15,698 nucleotides of DNA from Proteiniphilum sp. UBA5267 (GTDB taxonomy: Bacteria > Bacteroidota > Bacteroidia > Bacteroidales > Dysgonomonadaceae). The stretch is taken from positions 1-15,698 of the forward strand of contig DHTF01000091.1 of assembly GCA_002411515.1 (NCBI GenBank), in the 5' to 3' direction. This document shows positions 6,807 to 13,878 of the stretch, one piece after another (positions within the stretch are counted from its first letter, which is position 1; every line of letters starts with the position of its first letter). A program made the translations under genes and the position numbers. A model generated the notes under the pieces. That model saw only the letters and a list, made by a program, of their open reading frames with translations, was not told the DNA's origin and ran no database searches.

Positions 6807-8039
6807 ATGCTTAAAACCTGGAGATGGTTTGGAAAAAAAGATGGTATCACGCTGGATATGCTTCGTCAGATTGGCGTGGAGGGGGTCGTTACTGCCTTAT
6901 ACGACATTCCTCCCGGTGAGGTATGGAGCAGGGAAGCAATTGACGAGCTGAACCATGTCATTAAAGATAAAGGACTTGTGTGGTCTTTATCCGAGAGTCT
7001 GCCGGTGGCCGAAGAGATTAAATATGCGGCTTCCACACGCGACCAGTTGATTGAAAACTATAAAGTGAGTCTGGCGAATCTGGGCAAGGCCGGCGTGAAG
7101 ACCATATGCTACAACTTCATGCCCTCCATCGACTGGGTGCGTACTGATCTGAATCATAAACTGCCCGATGGCACCACCACCCTTTATTTCGACAAGATTC
7201 GTTTTGCCTGTTTCGACTGTAAGATTTTAAACAGAGCCGGTGCAGAGAAAGATTACACCGAAGAAGAAATCGAGCAGATAAATCTGCTGTACGAGGAGAT
7301 GACTGCAACGGAGAAGGAAGCCCTGATCGATACCATCATCGTCAAGACACAAGGGTTTATCCACCGGAGTATTGCGGTCGGGAACAGTGACCCGGTAACG
7401 GAATTCAAAAAACAGCTGCAGAAGTACGCGGGCATCAACAAAGAAATGCTTCGGGAGAACCTGCAATATTTCCTGCAGCAGGTGGTTCCCGTGGCCGAAG
7501 AGCATGACATCATGTTGTGCATACACCCCGATGACCCACCCTTCCCGGTATTTGGCCTGCCCCGCATTGTCACCAACGAGGAAGACATTGACTGGATCCT
7601 CCGCTCCGTACCCTCCCGCAGCAACGGACTCACCCTCTGCGCCGGATCACTGAGTGCCGGTACCCACAATAATGTCCCTGCCCTGGCCAATAAATTTGCA
7701 GATCGCATAGGTTTTGCCCATCTCAGAAGTACGCAACCACTTCCCGGGGGCGATTTTATGGAAGCATCGCACCTGGAGGGAAATGGGAAGCTGATAGAGG
7801 TAATTCGCATTCTGGAGCGGGAACGTCCGGAGATACCCATGCGGGTTGATCACGGCAGGCTGATGCTTGGTGACGGGGAAAAGGGCTACAATCCGGGCTA
7901 TTCCTTTTTAGGGAGAATGTTTGCCCTGGCACAGGTGGAAGGAATGATGGCAGTGGCAAGAAAAGAAATCGAAGAGAATCAGCACATAACATACAAACAA
8001 CCAAATAAAACAAAGAACAATGTACCTATTGGGATATGA
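6807..8039 (+). CDS. uxuA: Mannonate dehydratase
   Basis: This 410-residue enzyme converts D-mannonate to 2-keto-3-deoxy-D-gluconate, the third step of D-glucuronate breakdown, in the cytoplasm. It has the UxuA TIM-barrel pattern throughout: TWRWFGKKDGITL at the start, ALYDIPPGEVW (30-40), CYNFMPSIDWVRTDL (101-115), CIHPDDPP (238-245, metal-binding H240), CAGSLSAG (278-285), FAHLRS (303-308, H305) and MRVDHGR (345-351). Homologues usually end near 395-400 residues. The extra tail (KQPNKTKNNVPIGI) arises because the frame continues 20 bp into xylB. That overlap indicates translational coupling. No uxuB or uxaC partner is in the window, so they must be elsewhere. A weak GGAAA precedes the ATG, as is usual in Bacteroidota. 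Confidence 0.95.
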   Translation: MLKTWRWFGKKDGITLDMLRQIGVEGVVTALYDIPPGEVWSREAIDELNHVIKDKGLVWSLSESLPVAEEIKYAASTRDQLIENYKVSLANLGKAGVKTICYNFMPSIDWVRTDLNHKLPDGTTTLYFDKIRFACFDCKILNRAGAEKDYTEEEIEQINLLYEEMTATEKEALIDTIIVKTQGFIHRSIAVGNSDPVTEFKKQLQKYAGINKEMLRENLQYFLQQVVPVAEEHDIMLCIHPDDPPFPVFGLPRIVTNEEDIDWILRSVPSRSNGLTLCAGSLSAGTHNNVPALANKFADRIGFAHLRSTQPLPGGDFMEASHLEGNGKLIEVIRILERERPEIPMRVDHGRLMLGDGEKGYNPGYSFLGRMFALAQVEGMMAVARKEIEENQHITYKQPNKTKNNVPIGI

Positions 8040-9492
8040 CATCGGAAGTTCATCGGTAAAAGCTGCACTGGTGGATGTCGAAACAGGAAAGATTGTGGCA
8101 TCGGATTTTTTTCCAAAAACCGAGATGCCCATGCAGGCCAAACAAGCCGGTTGGGCCGAACAGGACCCGGAGATGTGGTGGAGTAACCTGAAGCTTGCCA
8201 ATGCTTCGGTATTGGCTAAATCGGAAATAGACCCGCAGGATATCAAAGCCATCGGCATCTCCTGGCAGATGCATGGCCTGGTGATGGTGGACAAAGACCG
8301 GAACCTGCTGCGTCCCTCCATTATCTGGTGCGACAGCCGGGCTGTACCGTACGGAGAGAAAGCCTTTAAGGCAATCGGCGAAGAGAAGGCATTGTCGCAT
8401 CTGCTCAACTCACCCGGCAACTTTACCGCTTCCAAGCTGGCCTGGGTGAAAGAAAATGAGCCGGAGCTCTATGAACGGATCGACAAGATCATGCTTCCGG
8501 GCGACTACATCGCCATGAAGCTGACCAATAAGATCGGTATCACCGTGGAGGGACTTTCAGAAGGGATCTTCTGGGACTTTAAGGAGAACAGCATCTCACA
8601 AGATGTCCTGAGTTACTTTGGTTTTGAACGGGAGATGCTTCCTCCGTTGAAACCCGTTTTCGGGATACAGGGGAAAGTCACTGCCGCCGCAGCCCGGGAG
8701 CTGGGACTACAAGCAGGTACACCGGTCAGTTACCGGGCAGGCGATCAGCCCAACAATGCCGTCTCGCTCAACGTATTCAATCCCGGAGAGATCGCTTCCA
8801 CCGCCGGCACATCGGGCGTGGTGTACGGGGTACTCGATGAGGTAAAGCATGATCCGCTCTCGCGGGTGAACATCTTTGCCCACGTGAACCACCTGCCTGA
8901 AAAAACCCGCCTGGGTGTGCTGCTCTGCATCAACGGTACGGGCATTCTCAACTCATGGATCAAGAAGAACATGGTACCCTCTCCTCTCGATTACAACAAC
9001 ATGAATGAGCTGGCTGCCCAATCGCCCATCGGAGCCAAAGGTATCTCGGTGATTCCCTTCGGCAACGGAGCAGAAAGGGTACTGGAAAACAGGGACAGCG
9101 GCAGTTCCTTTCACGGTATCAATTTCAACATCCACTCACTCGCCGACATCCTTCGGGCTGCCCAGGAGGGAATCGTCTTCTCATTCCAGTACGGTATGGA
9201 GATCATGAAGGAACTGGGCATGGACATCCGGGTTATCAAAGCCGGCAATGCCAACATGTTCCTCAGTCCGATCTTCCGGGAGACACTGGCCTCGGTGAGC
9301 GGGGCTGTCATTGAACTCTATGACACGGACGGAGCAGCGGGAGCGGCCAAGGCTGCCGGAATGGGTGCAGGCATTTATGCATCACATCAGGAAGCATTTT
9401 CCTCGCTGAAAAAGATCAGGACAGTAACACCCGATAATGCCCAGGCCGACAGATATCTGGAGGCTTACAGGCAGTGGAAAAAATATGTATAA
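8020..9492 (+). CDS. xylB: Xylulokinase (FGGY family)
   Basis: This 490-residue cytoplasmic kinase phosphorylates D-xylulose to xylulose 5-phosphate, feeding the pentose-phosphate pathway. The N-terminal FGGY domain opens with the phosphate-binding loop GYDIGSSSVKA (5-15). SWQMHGLVMVD (81-91) has the substrate-binding M-H-G, and IIWCDSR (101-107) and LPGDYIAMKLT (159-169) are typical. The C-terminal domain carries RAGDQPNNAV (239-248) with the probable catalytic base D242, and ASTAGTSGVVYG. Length agrees with bacterial XylB (about 480-500). The ATG at 8020 lies inside the end of uxuA. xylA follows 41 bp later, so its substrate assignment is strongly supported by context. Confidence 0.93.
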   Translation: MYLLGYDIGSSSVKAALVDVETGKIVASDFFPKTEMPMQAKQAGWAEQDPEMWWSNLKLANASVLAKSEIDPQDIKAIGISWQMHGLVMVDKDRNLLRPSIIWCDSRAVPYGEKAFKAIGEEKALSHLLNSPGNFTASKLAWVKENEPELYERIDKIMLPGDYIAMKLTNKIGITVEGLSEGIFWDFKENSISQDVLSYFGFEREMLPPLKPVFGIQGKVTAAAARELGLQAGTPVSYRAGDQPNNAVSLNVFNPGEIASTAGTSGVVYGVLDEVKHDPLSRVNIFAHVNHLPEKTRLGVLLCINGTGILNSWIKKNMVPSPLDYNNMNELAAQSPIGAKGISVIPFGNGAERVLENRDSGSSFHGINFNIHSLADILRAAQEGIVFSFQYGMEIMKELGMDIRVIKAGNANMFLSPIFRETLASVSGAVIELYDTDGAAGAAKAAGMGAGIYASHQEAFSSLKKIRTVTPDNAQADRYLEAYRQWKKYV

Positions 9493-9533
9493 CACATCAC
9501 ATATATTATGATCATTATTAATCTATTAAAAAA

Positions 9534-10865
9534 ATGGGAACAGAAAACAACGTAAAAGAGTTTTTCCCGGGTATCGGGAAAATCAAATTTGAAGGAAAAG
9601 AGAGCCGAAATCCGCTGGCATTCCGCTATTATGATGCCGAAAAGGTAGTCTTCGGTCGCCAGATGAAAGACTGGTTCAAATTCGCCATGGCCTACTGGCA
9701 TACCCTTTGTGCAGAGTCGAGCGACCCCTTTGGCGCAGAGACCAAAAACTTTGACTGGAACAACGGCGACGAAGCCATTGAAAGGGCCAAAAAGAAACTC
9801 GACGCCGGCTTTGAGTTTATGCAGAAGATCGGCATCGAATACTTCTGCTTTCACGATGTGGACCTGGTAGATCCAGGTAACTCGCTGGAGGAGTATGAAG
9901 CCAACCTGAAAACCATCGTGGCCTATGCCAAAGAAAAGATGGCAGAGACCGGCATCAAGCTGCTCTGGGGTACTGCCAACGTTTTCGGACACAAGCGCTA
10001 CATGAACGGTGCTGCCACCAATCCCAACTTCGACAGTGTGGCCTATGCTGCCACGCAGATCAAGAATGCACTGGATGCCACCATCGAGCTGGGGGGTGAG
10101 AACTATGTATTCTGGGGTGGACGTGAAGGGTATATGACCTTGCTCAACACCGACATGAAACAGGAGAAAGAACATCTGGCCATCATGTTGGGCAAAGCAC
10201 GCGATTATGCCCGTGCGAAGGGATTCAAGGGCACCTTCTTCATCGAACCCAAACCAATGGAACCCACCAAGCACCAGTACGATGTGGATGCAGAGACGGT
10301 GATCGGCTTCCTGCGTGCACATGGTCTCGACAAGGATTTCAAACTGAATATAGAGGTGAACCATGCCACATTGGCCGGCCATACCTTTGAACACGATCTG
10401 CAGTGTGCCGCAGATGCCGGCATGCTCGGCTCCATCGACGCCAACCGGGGCGACTATCAGAACGGATGGGATACCGACCAGTTCCCCATCGACGTGTACG
10501 AACTGACCCAGGCCATGCTGGTTATTCTACAGAATGGCGGATTGCAAGGAGGTGGTACCAACTTCGACGCCAAGACCCGCCGCAACTCCACCGACCTGGA
10601 AGATATCTTCATTGCCCACATCGCCGGCATGGATGCTTTTGCCCGTGCACTGGAAGCTGCTGCATCCATCCTGGAGAAATCACCCTACCTCTCGATGCGA
10701 AAAGAACGGTATGCTTCTTTCGACGGCGGCAAGGGCAAAGAATTTGCAGAAGGCAAACTTTCGCTCGAAGACCTGCGCGAATATGCACTGGCATTGGGCA
10801 AAGAACCGGCTCAGATCAGTGGCAAGCAGGAACTCTATGAAACCATTGTGAATATGCATATTTAA
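9534..10865 (+). CDS. xylA: Xylose isomerase (class II)
   Basis: This 443-residue cytoplasmic metal-dependent isomerase converts D-xylose to D-xylulose. The signatures are complete: YFCFHDVDL (103-111) with catalytic H107 and D110, [12 protein letters not shown] (189-200), [16 protein letters not shown] (235-250) with metal ligand E238 and K240, [19 protein letters not shown] (271-289) with E274 and H277, and [18 protein letters not shown] (301-318) with further metal ligands. The N-terminal extension and length place it in the longer class II group common in Bacteroidota. It is the last gene of the uxuA-xylB-xylA operon and is followed within 32 bp by a strong hairpin terminator. Confidence 0.98.
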   Translation: MGTENNVKEFFPGIGKIKFEGKESRNPLAFRYYDAEKVVFGRQMKDWFKFAMAYWHTLCAESSDPFGAETKNFDWNNGDEAIERAKKKLDAGFEFMQKIGIEYFCFHDVDLVDPGNSLEEYEANLKTIVAYAKEKMAETGIKLLWGTANVFGHKRYMNGAATNPNFDSVAYAATQIKNALDATIELGGENYVFWGGREGYMTLLNTDMKQEKEHLAIMLGKARDYARAKGFKGTFFIEPKPMEPTKHQYDVDAETVIGFLRAHGLDKDFKLNIEVNHATLAGHTFEHDLQCAADAGMLGSIDANRGDYQNGWDTDQFPIDVYELTQAMLVILQNGGLQGGGTNFDAKTRRNSTDLEDIFIAHIAGMDAFARALEAAASILEKSPYLSMRKERYASFDGGKGKEFAEGKLSLEDLREYALALGKEPAQISGKQELYETIVNMHI

Positions 10866-10896
10866 TTCTCCGTAGCAGGAGAAAACAGAGAAAGAG

Positions 10897-10934
10897 GGCC
10901 GTCTTATCATAAAAAATGAGACGGCCTTTCTTTG
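10897..10934 (+). terminator. Rho-independent terminator after xylA
   Basis: GGCCGTCTTAT (10897-10907) pairs with ATGAGACGGCC (10916-10926) in an 11-bp stem with one G-T wobble and an 8-nt loop. It is followed by TTTCTTTG. An A-rich run (AGAAAG) before the stem can pair with part of that tract. It ends the xylose operon. Confidence 0.88.
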
Positions 10935-10940
10935 TTCCTC

Positions 10941-10995
10941 GTTGCTACCATGTCGCTACCATGCTCCTACCTAGTCCCTACCTAGTCCCTACCTA
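10941..10995. repeat. 11-bp tandem repeat, five units
   Basis: Five consecutive 11-mers are GTTGCTACCAT, GTCGCTACCAT, GCTCCTACCTA, GTCCCTACCTA and GTCCCTACCTA. A degenerate sixth, GTTCGGTATCT, extends to 11006. The consensus is about GTCSCTACCWA. The 11-bp period is close to one helical turn. The array starts just after the xylA terminator in non-coding DNA between two converging operons. Its role is unknown; replication slippage alone could explain it. Confidence 0.8.
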
Positions 10996-11057
10996 GTTCG
11001 GTATCTCTCCCTATATCCCTCATATTTCGCTTGTATAACAATGAGGTGATAACGAAC
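10996..11057. repeat. Imperfect long inverted repeat
   Basis: The outer arms GTTCGGTATC (10996-11005) and GATAACGAAC (11048-11057) are complementary at 9 of 10 positions. The inner arms CCTCAT (11018-11023) and ATGAGG (11041-11046) are perfectly complementary around a 17-nt loop. The left internal loop is 12 nt and the right one 1 nt, so the structure is asymmetric. It lies in the non-coding stretch 10866-11199, which otherwise holds only two terminators and the 11-bp repeats. No coding potential is evident there. Confidence 0.42.
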
Positions 11058-11115
11058 CAATACCAGTCCATTACCCGTCTATTATTCGTGCAAGAAGCTA
11101 TTTCTTCCGTATATT

Positions 11116-11155
11116 AAAAAGAAAAAAGCCATCTCAAAAATTATTTTGAGATGGC
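11116..11155 (-). terminator. Terminator for the minus-strand aldolase operon
   Basis: GCCATCTCAAAA (11128-11139) and TTTTGAGATGGC (11144-11155) form a perfect 12-bp stem with a 4-nt loop. Read on the minus strand it is followed by TTTTTTCTTTTTAA, a classic terminator tail, 45 bp after the stop of the last minus-strand gene. On the plus strand it is followed by CTCGTTTT, so it may also catch transcription from the other side. Confidence 0.9.
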
Positions 11156-11199
11156 CTCGTTTTGATTTATTGAGAACTCGCCCTCAGAGGGACGCTCAG

Positions 11200-12501
11200 T
11201 TACTTCACGTTGAATGCAACGCGCAAATCCTCGATCTCCTCATCGCCAATAGGCTGTAGAGGTCCTATGGAAGCTGCCATCACCAGAGAGTTGGCCGAGA
11301 ACTCAGCCACCTCGAGGTAATCGAACGTATTCAAGAGTTTATCTCCGGTAACAAATACGCTGTCGTTCTCCACCAATACAACCCGGTTCTTTTGAAACAT
11401 TTTTGCTACACTGTCCACTTCGTTGTAGATCAGGCCGAAAGGAATGGAGGGAACATCCTGTAGGAAGATCCAGCTTTCGGGGATCGTACGCACATCGAAC
11501 TTGCTACCGCTCACCGCATGTGCCATCAGGTTCACCGGCTGGGTGCAAATGATGGAATTGATCTGGGGATTGAGCTGATAGATACGCTGATGCAATGCCA
11601 CGGAGCGGCTGGGCGTTTTACCCGCTTCGGCCATTCCGTTTTTGATTTGGACAATGTCGCTGGGTACAATATCCCAACGGGCAATGTTTCTAGGCGTGAT
11701 CAGGAAGTCGTTGCTATTGCCCCATCTCACAGAAACTGTTCCATAGGTCGAGATCATCAGCCCCTGGTCACACGCCCTGCGAATGATGTTGACCATGTCG
11801 GTCCTGATGGCTCTCTCATCCGAAGGATGGTGGATATCCATAGAATGAGCCACGTTGGAGGGCAAATGGTGCACATACTGAGACACCTGTTCATCGGAGA
11901 GGTATTTTACCTGCCCCAGTCGCTTGGCATTCACAATGGTGCGGCAACAGAACTCCAGTGTTTCAAAGCGCTGATAGGCATCCATCAGGTCCACTCCGCC
12001 CAGTACAACGCCGTGATTCTCCATGATGACCGCCTTGTAATCGCCTTCCCTGAATTCATTGGCAATTTTTTCACCCAGATCTTCGCTCCCCGGAGTCCCG
12101 TAGGGTGCGAAGCCGATGTCACCGCAGATATTGTGTGCCTGAGGAACAATCTTTGTATCGGGAACGATACCGGTAATGCTGAAAGCGACCAATGCAGGCG
12201 GATGTGCATGAATGATGGCTGTCAATTCCGGACGTGCCTCGTAGATTGCCTTGTGAAAGGGTAACTCCGAAGAGGGTTTGTGTGCCCCAATCACGGTACC
12301 GTCTCTTTTCACCTGCATGATATCCTTCACGGTGAGCGAGCCTTTGTCCACCCCCGAAGGAGTGATCCAGATGTCACCGTTCCGATCCCTGATGGAAATA
12401 TTTCCGCCCGAGGTGGTGGTCATGCCGCTTTTGTAAATCCGTCCGATGATCACATTGATCTGCTCCACCGGATGCATTAAGTTTACATCTAATTGTTTCA
12501 T
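11200..12501 (-). CDS. Tandem-domain class II aldolase/adducin-family protein, second domain degenerate
   Basis: This 433-residue protein holds two class II aldolase domains. Residues about 10-210 have the complete active site: SGGN (31-34), the acidic residue E79 in SSELPFHKAIY, zinc ligands H98 and H100 in IIHAHPP, and H163 in MENHGVV. Residues about 230-433 repeat the fold, but the equivalent positions are V301 (SRSVALHQRIY), C319 and Q321 (IICTQP), and D380 (VENDSVF). All metal ligands are therefore gone from this domain. I take the ATG at 12501 as the start; an in-frame extension to 12570 would cover a hairpin and short repeats. It would cleave or decarboxylate a sugar phosphate such as fuculose- or rhamnulose-1-phosphate; the substrate is not determinable. 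It is the last gene of the operon. Confidence 0.83.
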   Translation of the reverse strand: MKQLDVNLMHPVEQINVIIGRIYKSGMTTTSGGNISIRDRNGDIWITPSGVDKGSLTVKDIMQVKRDGTVIGAHKPSSELPFHKAIYEARPELTAIIHAHPPALVAFSITGIVPDTKIVPQAHNICGDIGFAPYGTPGSEDLGEKIANEFREGDYKAVIMENHGVVLGGVDLMDAYQRFETLEFCCRTIVNAKRLGQVKYLSDEQVSQYVHHLPSNVAHSMDIHHPSDERAIRTDMVNIIRRACDQGLMISTYGTVSVRWGNSNDFLITPRNIARWDIVPSDIVQIKNGMAEAGKTPSRSVALHQRIYQLNPQINSIICTQPVNLMAHAVSGSKFDVRTIPESWIFLQDVPSIPFGLIYNEVDSVAKMFQKNRVVLVENDSVFVTGDKLLNTFDYLEVAEFSANSLVMAASIGPLQPIGDEEIEDLRVAFNVK

Positions 12502-12505
12502 AATT

Positions 12506-12552
12506 TTTAGCGTTCGGCTGTCAGCGTTCAGCTCTTTTGGAGCAACCGCTGA
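12506..12552. repeat. Heptad repeats and hairpin between dehydrogenase and aldolase genes
   Basis: Four 7-mers follow each other: TTTAGCG, TTCGGCT, GTCAGCG and TTCAGCT (12506-12533), with a loose TTCAGCK-like consensus. The last two also form a hairpin, TCAGCG with CGCTGA and GCTC with GAGC around a TTTTG loop (12521-12552). It occupies most of the 80-bp gap between two genes of one operon. Similar short GCTGA-type runs are familiar from Bacteroidota intergenic DNA. A role in mRNA processing or differential expression is possible but unsupported. Confidence 0.45.
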
Positions 12553-12581
12553 ACAGGCAGTCATTGGCAAGTGAAGATCAA

Positions 12582-13856
12582 TTATAATTTATGATAGTAA
12601 TTCAGCAGAAATGTTTCTGCCTCCACGCTCCACAACCCCTTGTTCCTATTGCAGATAAGTGCCAGTTCGCGAAAGAGTTCGTTGGTCTCGCCCAGCTTTT
12701 CAAAGTCGGCAATGGGTGTCAGCGGCAAATCGACATGGGTATATATCAGTTTTTTGCCACCCGGGATATGGGGAAGGTTGTTGGTCGCTTCCGCCACCGC
12801 ATCCAGTCCGCCGATATGGGTAATCAGTCCGGCCGGATCAAGTCCTCTCGACATGATTTCGAGTGCCTCCACCATGTCGTCGTTGTTTCCACCGCTGGTG
12901 CCCACAATGTGCGTATAGGCATAATGTACATTGTAGAAATTGAGCATAGCCCGAAAGTCGGGATCTCCGGGACCGGCAAAGAAGTTGAGGCATCCATCGA
13001 AAGCGAGGATGGCATCCCCTTGTTCCACCACAGGCTTCACTGGAGCGAAGACGAAGACATCGTTGTAACCGGTACCACCGCTGATATCTTTCAGTTCTTT
13101 CACGGGATCTTCCACGTTGCCAGTATTGACATATTGCAAATTGATTCCCCTTGAGGCGGCAAAATCGACTGTGTAAATAGAAGCCGCACGATCAAGTCTG
13201 GCCTGGTCCACATCAGTCACCACCATCAAAGAGGGTTTGCGATCCTCCCTGTGAAGGGCATAATTGATGGCCGCCAGTCCCATGGGACCTACACCGGCCA
13301 GGATTGCCATCTTTCCGCCATCCACAATCTCCATCTGATGGACATAACTTCCCGGTGTGGTGTGGTAGTTGGCGTGCATGGCACCAATGACACAGGAGAG
13401 CGGTTCGGCCAGGGAAGCAGGGTAATACCCTTCTCCGTGATAGGCCAGCAGACAGTCTTTTTCCATTACCTCGTTGGGGATGACCACGTAGGTGGCATCT
13501 CCACCAATATATCGGTAACTATATCCGGGGGCACTCAGTATTCCCACCGGGCCATCTTCGTAATACAGTGCCGGTTGAATAGAGAACTTGTCGCCCACTT
13601 TGAATTTGTCCGCCCATTTGGCACCTACCTCCAGCAACTCACCGGCAAACTCGTGACCGATGATGATGGGGTTTTCAGCTACATCGTTGGGGATGCGCTT
13701 GTGATCTGTTCCCTGCGACGACGCCTTGTAAGAGGACATGCAGAGTGAATCGGAGACAACCTTTGCCAGGATCTCATCCTCTTTAATCTGCGGCAAATCA
13801 AACTCTTCCAAACGAAGGTCTTTTTTTCCGTATAACCTTACTGCTCTTGTCTTCAT
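12582..13856 (-). CDS. Zinc-dependent medium-chain dehydrogenase, sorbose-1-phosphate-reductase-like
   Basis: This 424-residue cytoplasmic NAD(P)-dependent oxidoreductase belongs to the medium-chain alcohol dehydrogenase superfamily. The catalytic zinc site is visible: C39 in DSLCMSSYK, H68-E69 in GHEFAGELLEVG, and E151 in EPLSCVIG. The four closely spaced cysteines of the structural zinc lobe are absent; residues 93-120 have none. The Rossmann motif is ILAGVGPMG (185-193), followed by VVTDVDQARLDRA, whose aspartate suggests NAD preference. The protein is longer than typical sorbitol dehydrogenases (about 350) and resembles L-sorbose-1-phosphate reductase-like proteins. It lies between two class II aldolase genes (gaps 22 and 80 bp), so it probably oxidises or reduces the sugar or polyol phosphate handled by them. 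The exact substrate is unknown. Confidence 0.8.
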   Translation of the reverse strand: MKTRAVRLYGKKDLRLEEFDLPQIKEDEILAKVVSDSLCMSSYKASSQGTDHKRIPNDVAENPIIIGHEFAGELLEVGAKWADKFKVGDKFSIQPALYYEDGPVGILSAPGYSYRYIGGDATYVVIPNEVMEKDCLLAYHGEGYYPASLAEPLSCVIGAMHANYHTTPGSYVHQMEIVDGGKMAILAGVGPMGLAAINYALHREDRKPSLMVVTDVDQARLDRAASIYTVDFAASRGINLQYVNTGNVEDPVKELKDISGGTGYNDVFVFAPVKPVVEQGDAILAFDGCLNFFAGPGDPDFRAMLNFYNVHYAYTHIVGTSGGNNDDMVEALEIMSRGLDPAGLITHIGGLDAVAEATNNLPHIPGGKKLIYTHVDLPLTPIADFEKLGETNELFRELALICNRNKGLWSVEAETFLLNYYHKL

Positions 13857-13878
13857 TTTATTTTATGATTTTTAATTA

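Noticed and set aside
7253..7840. A 195-codon minus-strand open frame
   Set aside because: It is opposite uxuA, rich in Ser, Arg and Cys as in shadow translations, and has no plausible start context.
9465..10394. A 309-codon open frame antisense to xylA
   Set aside because: It lies wholly opposite the xylB end and the highly conserved xylA gene, its product shows no recognisable domain, and long antisense frames are expected opposite GC-rich third positions.
11518..12264. A 248-codon open frame on the plus strand
   Set aside because: It is antisense to the tandem class II aldolase, whose active-site motifs are clear; the plus-strand product has no recognisable motif.
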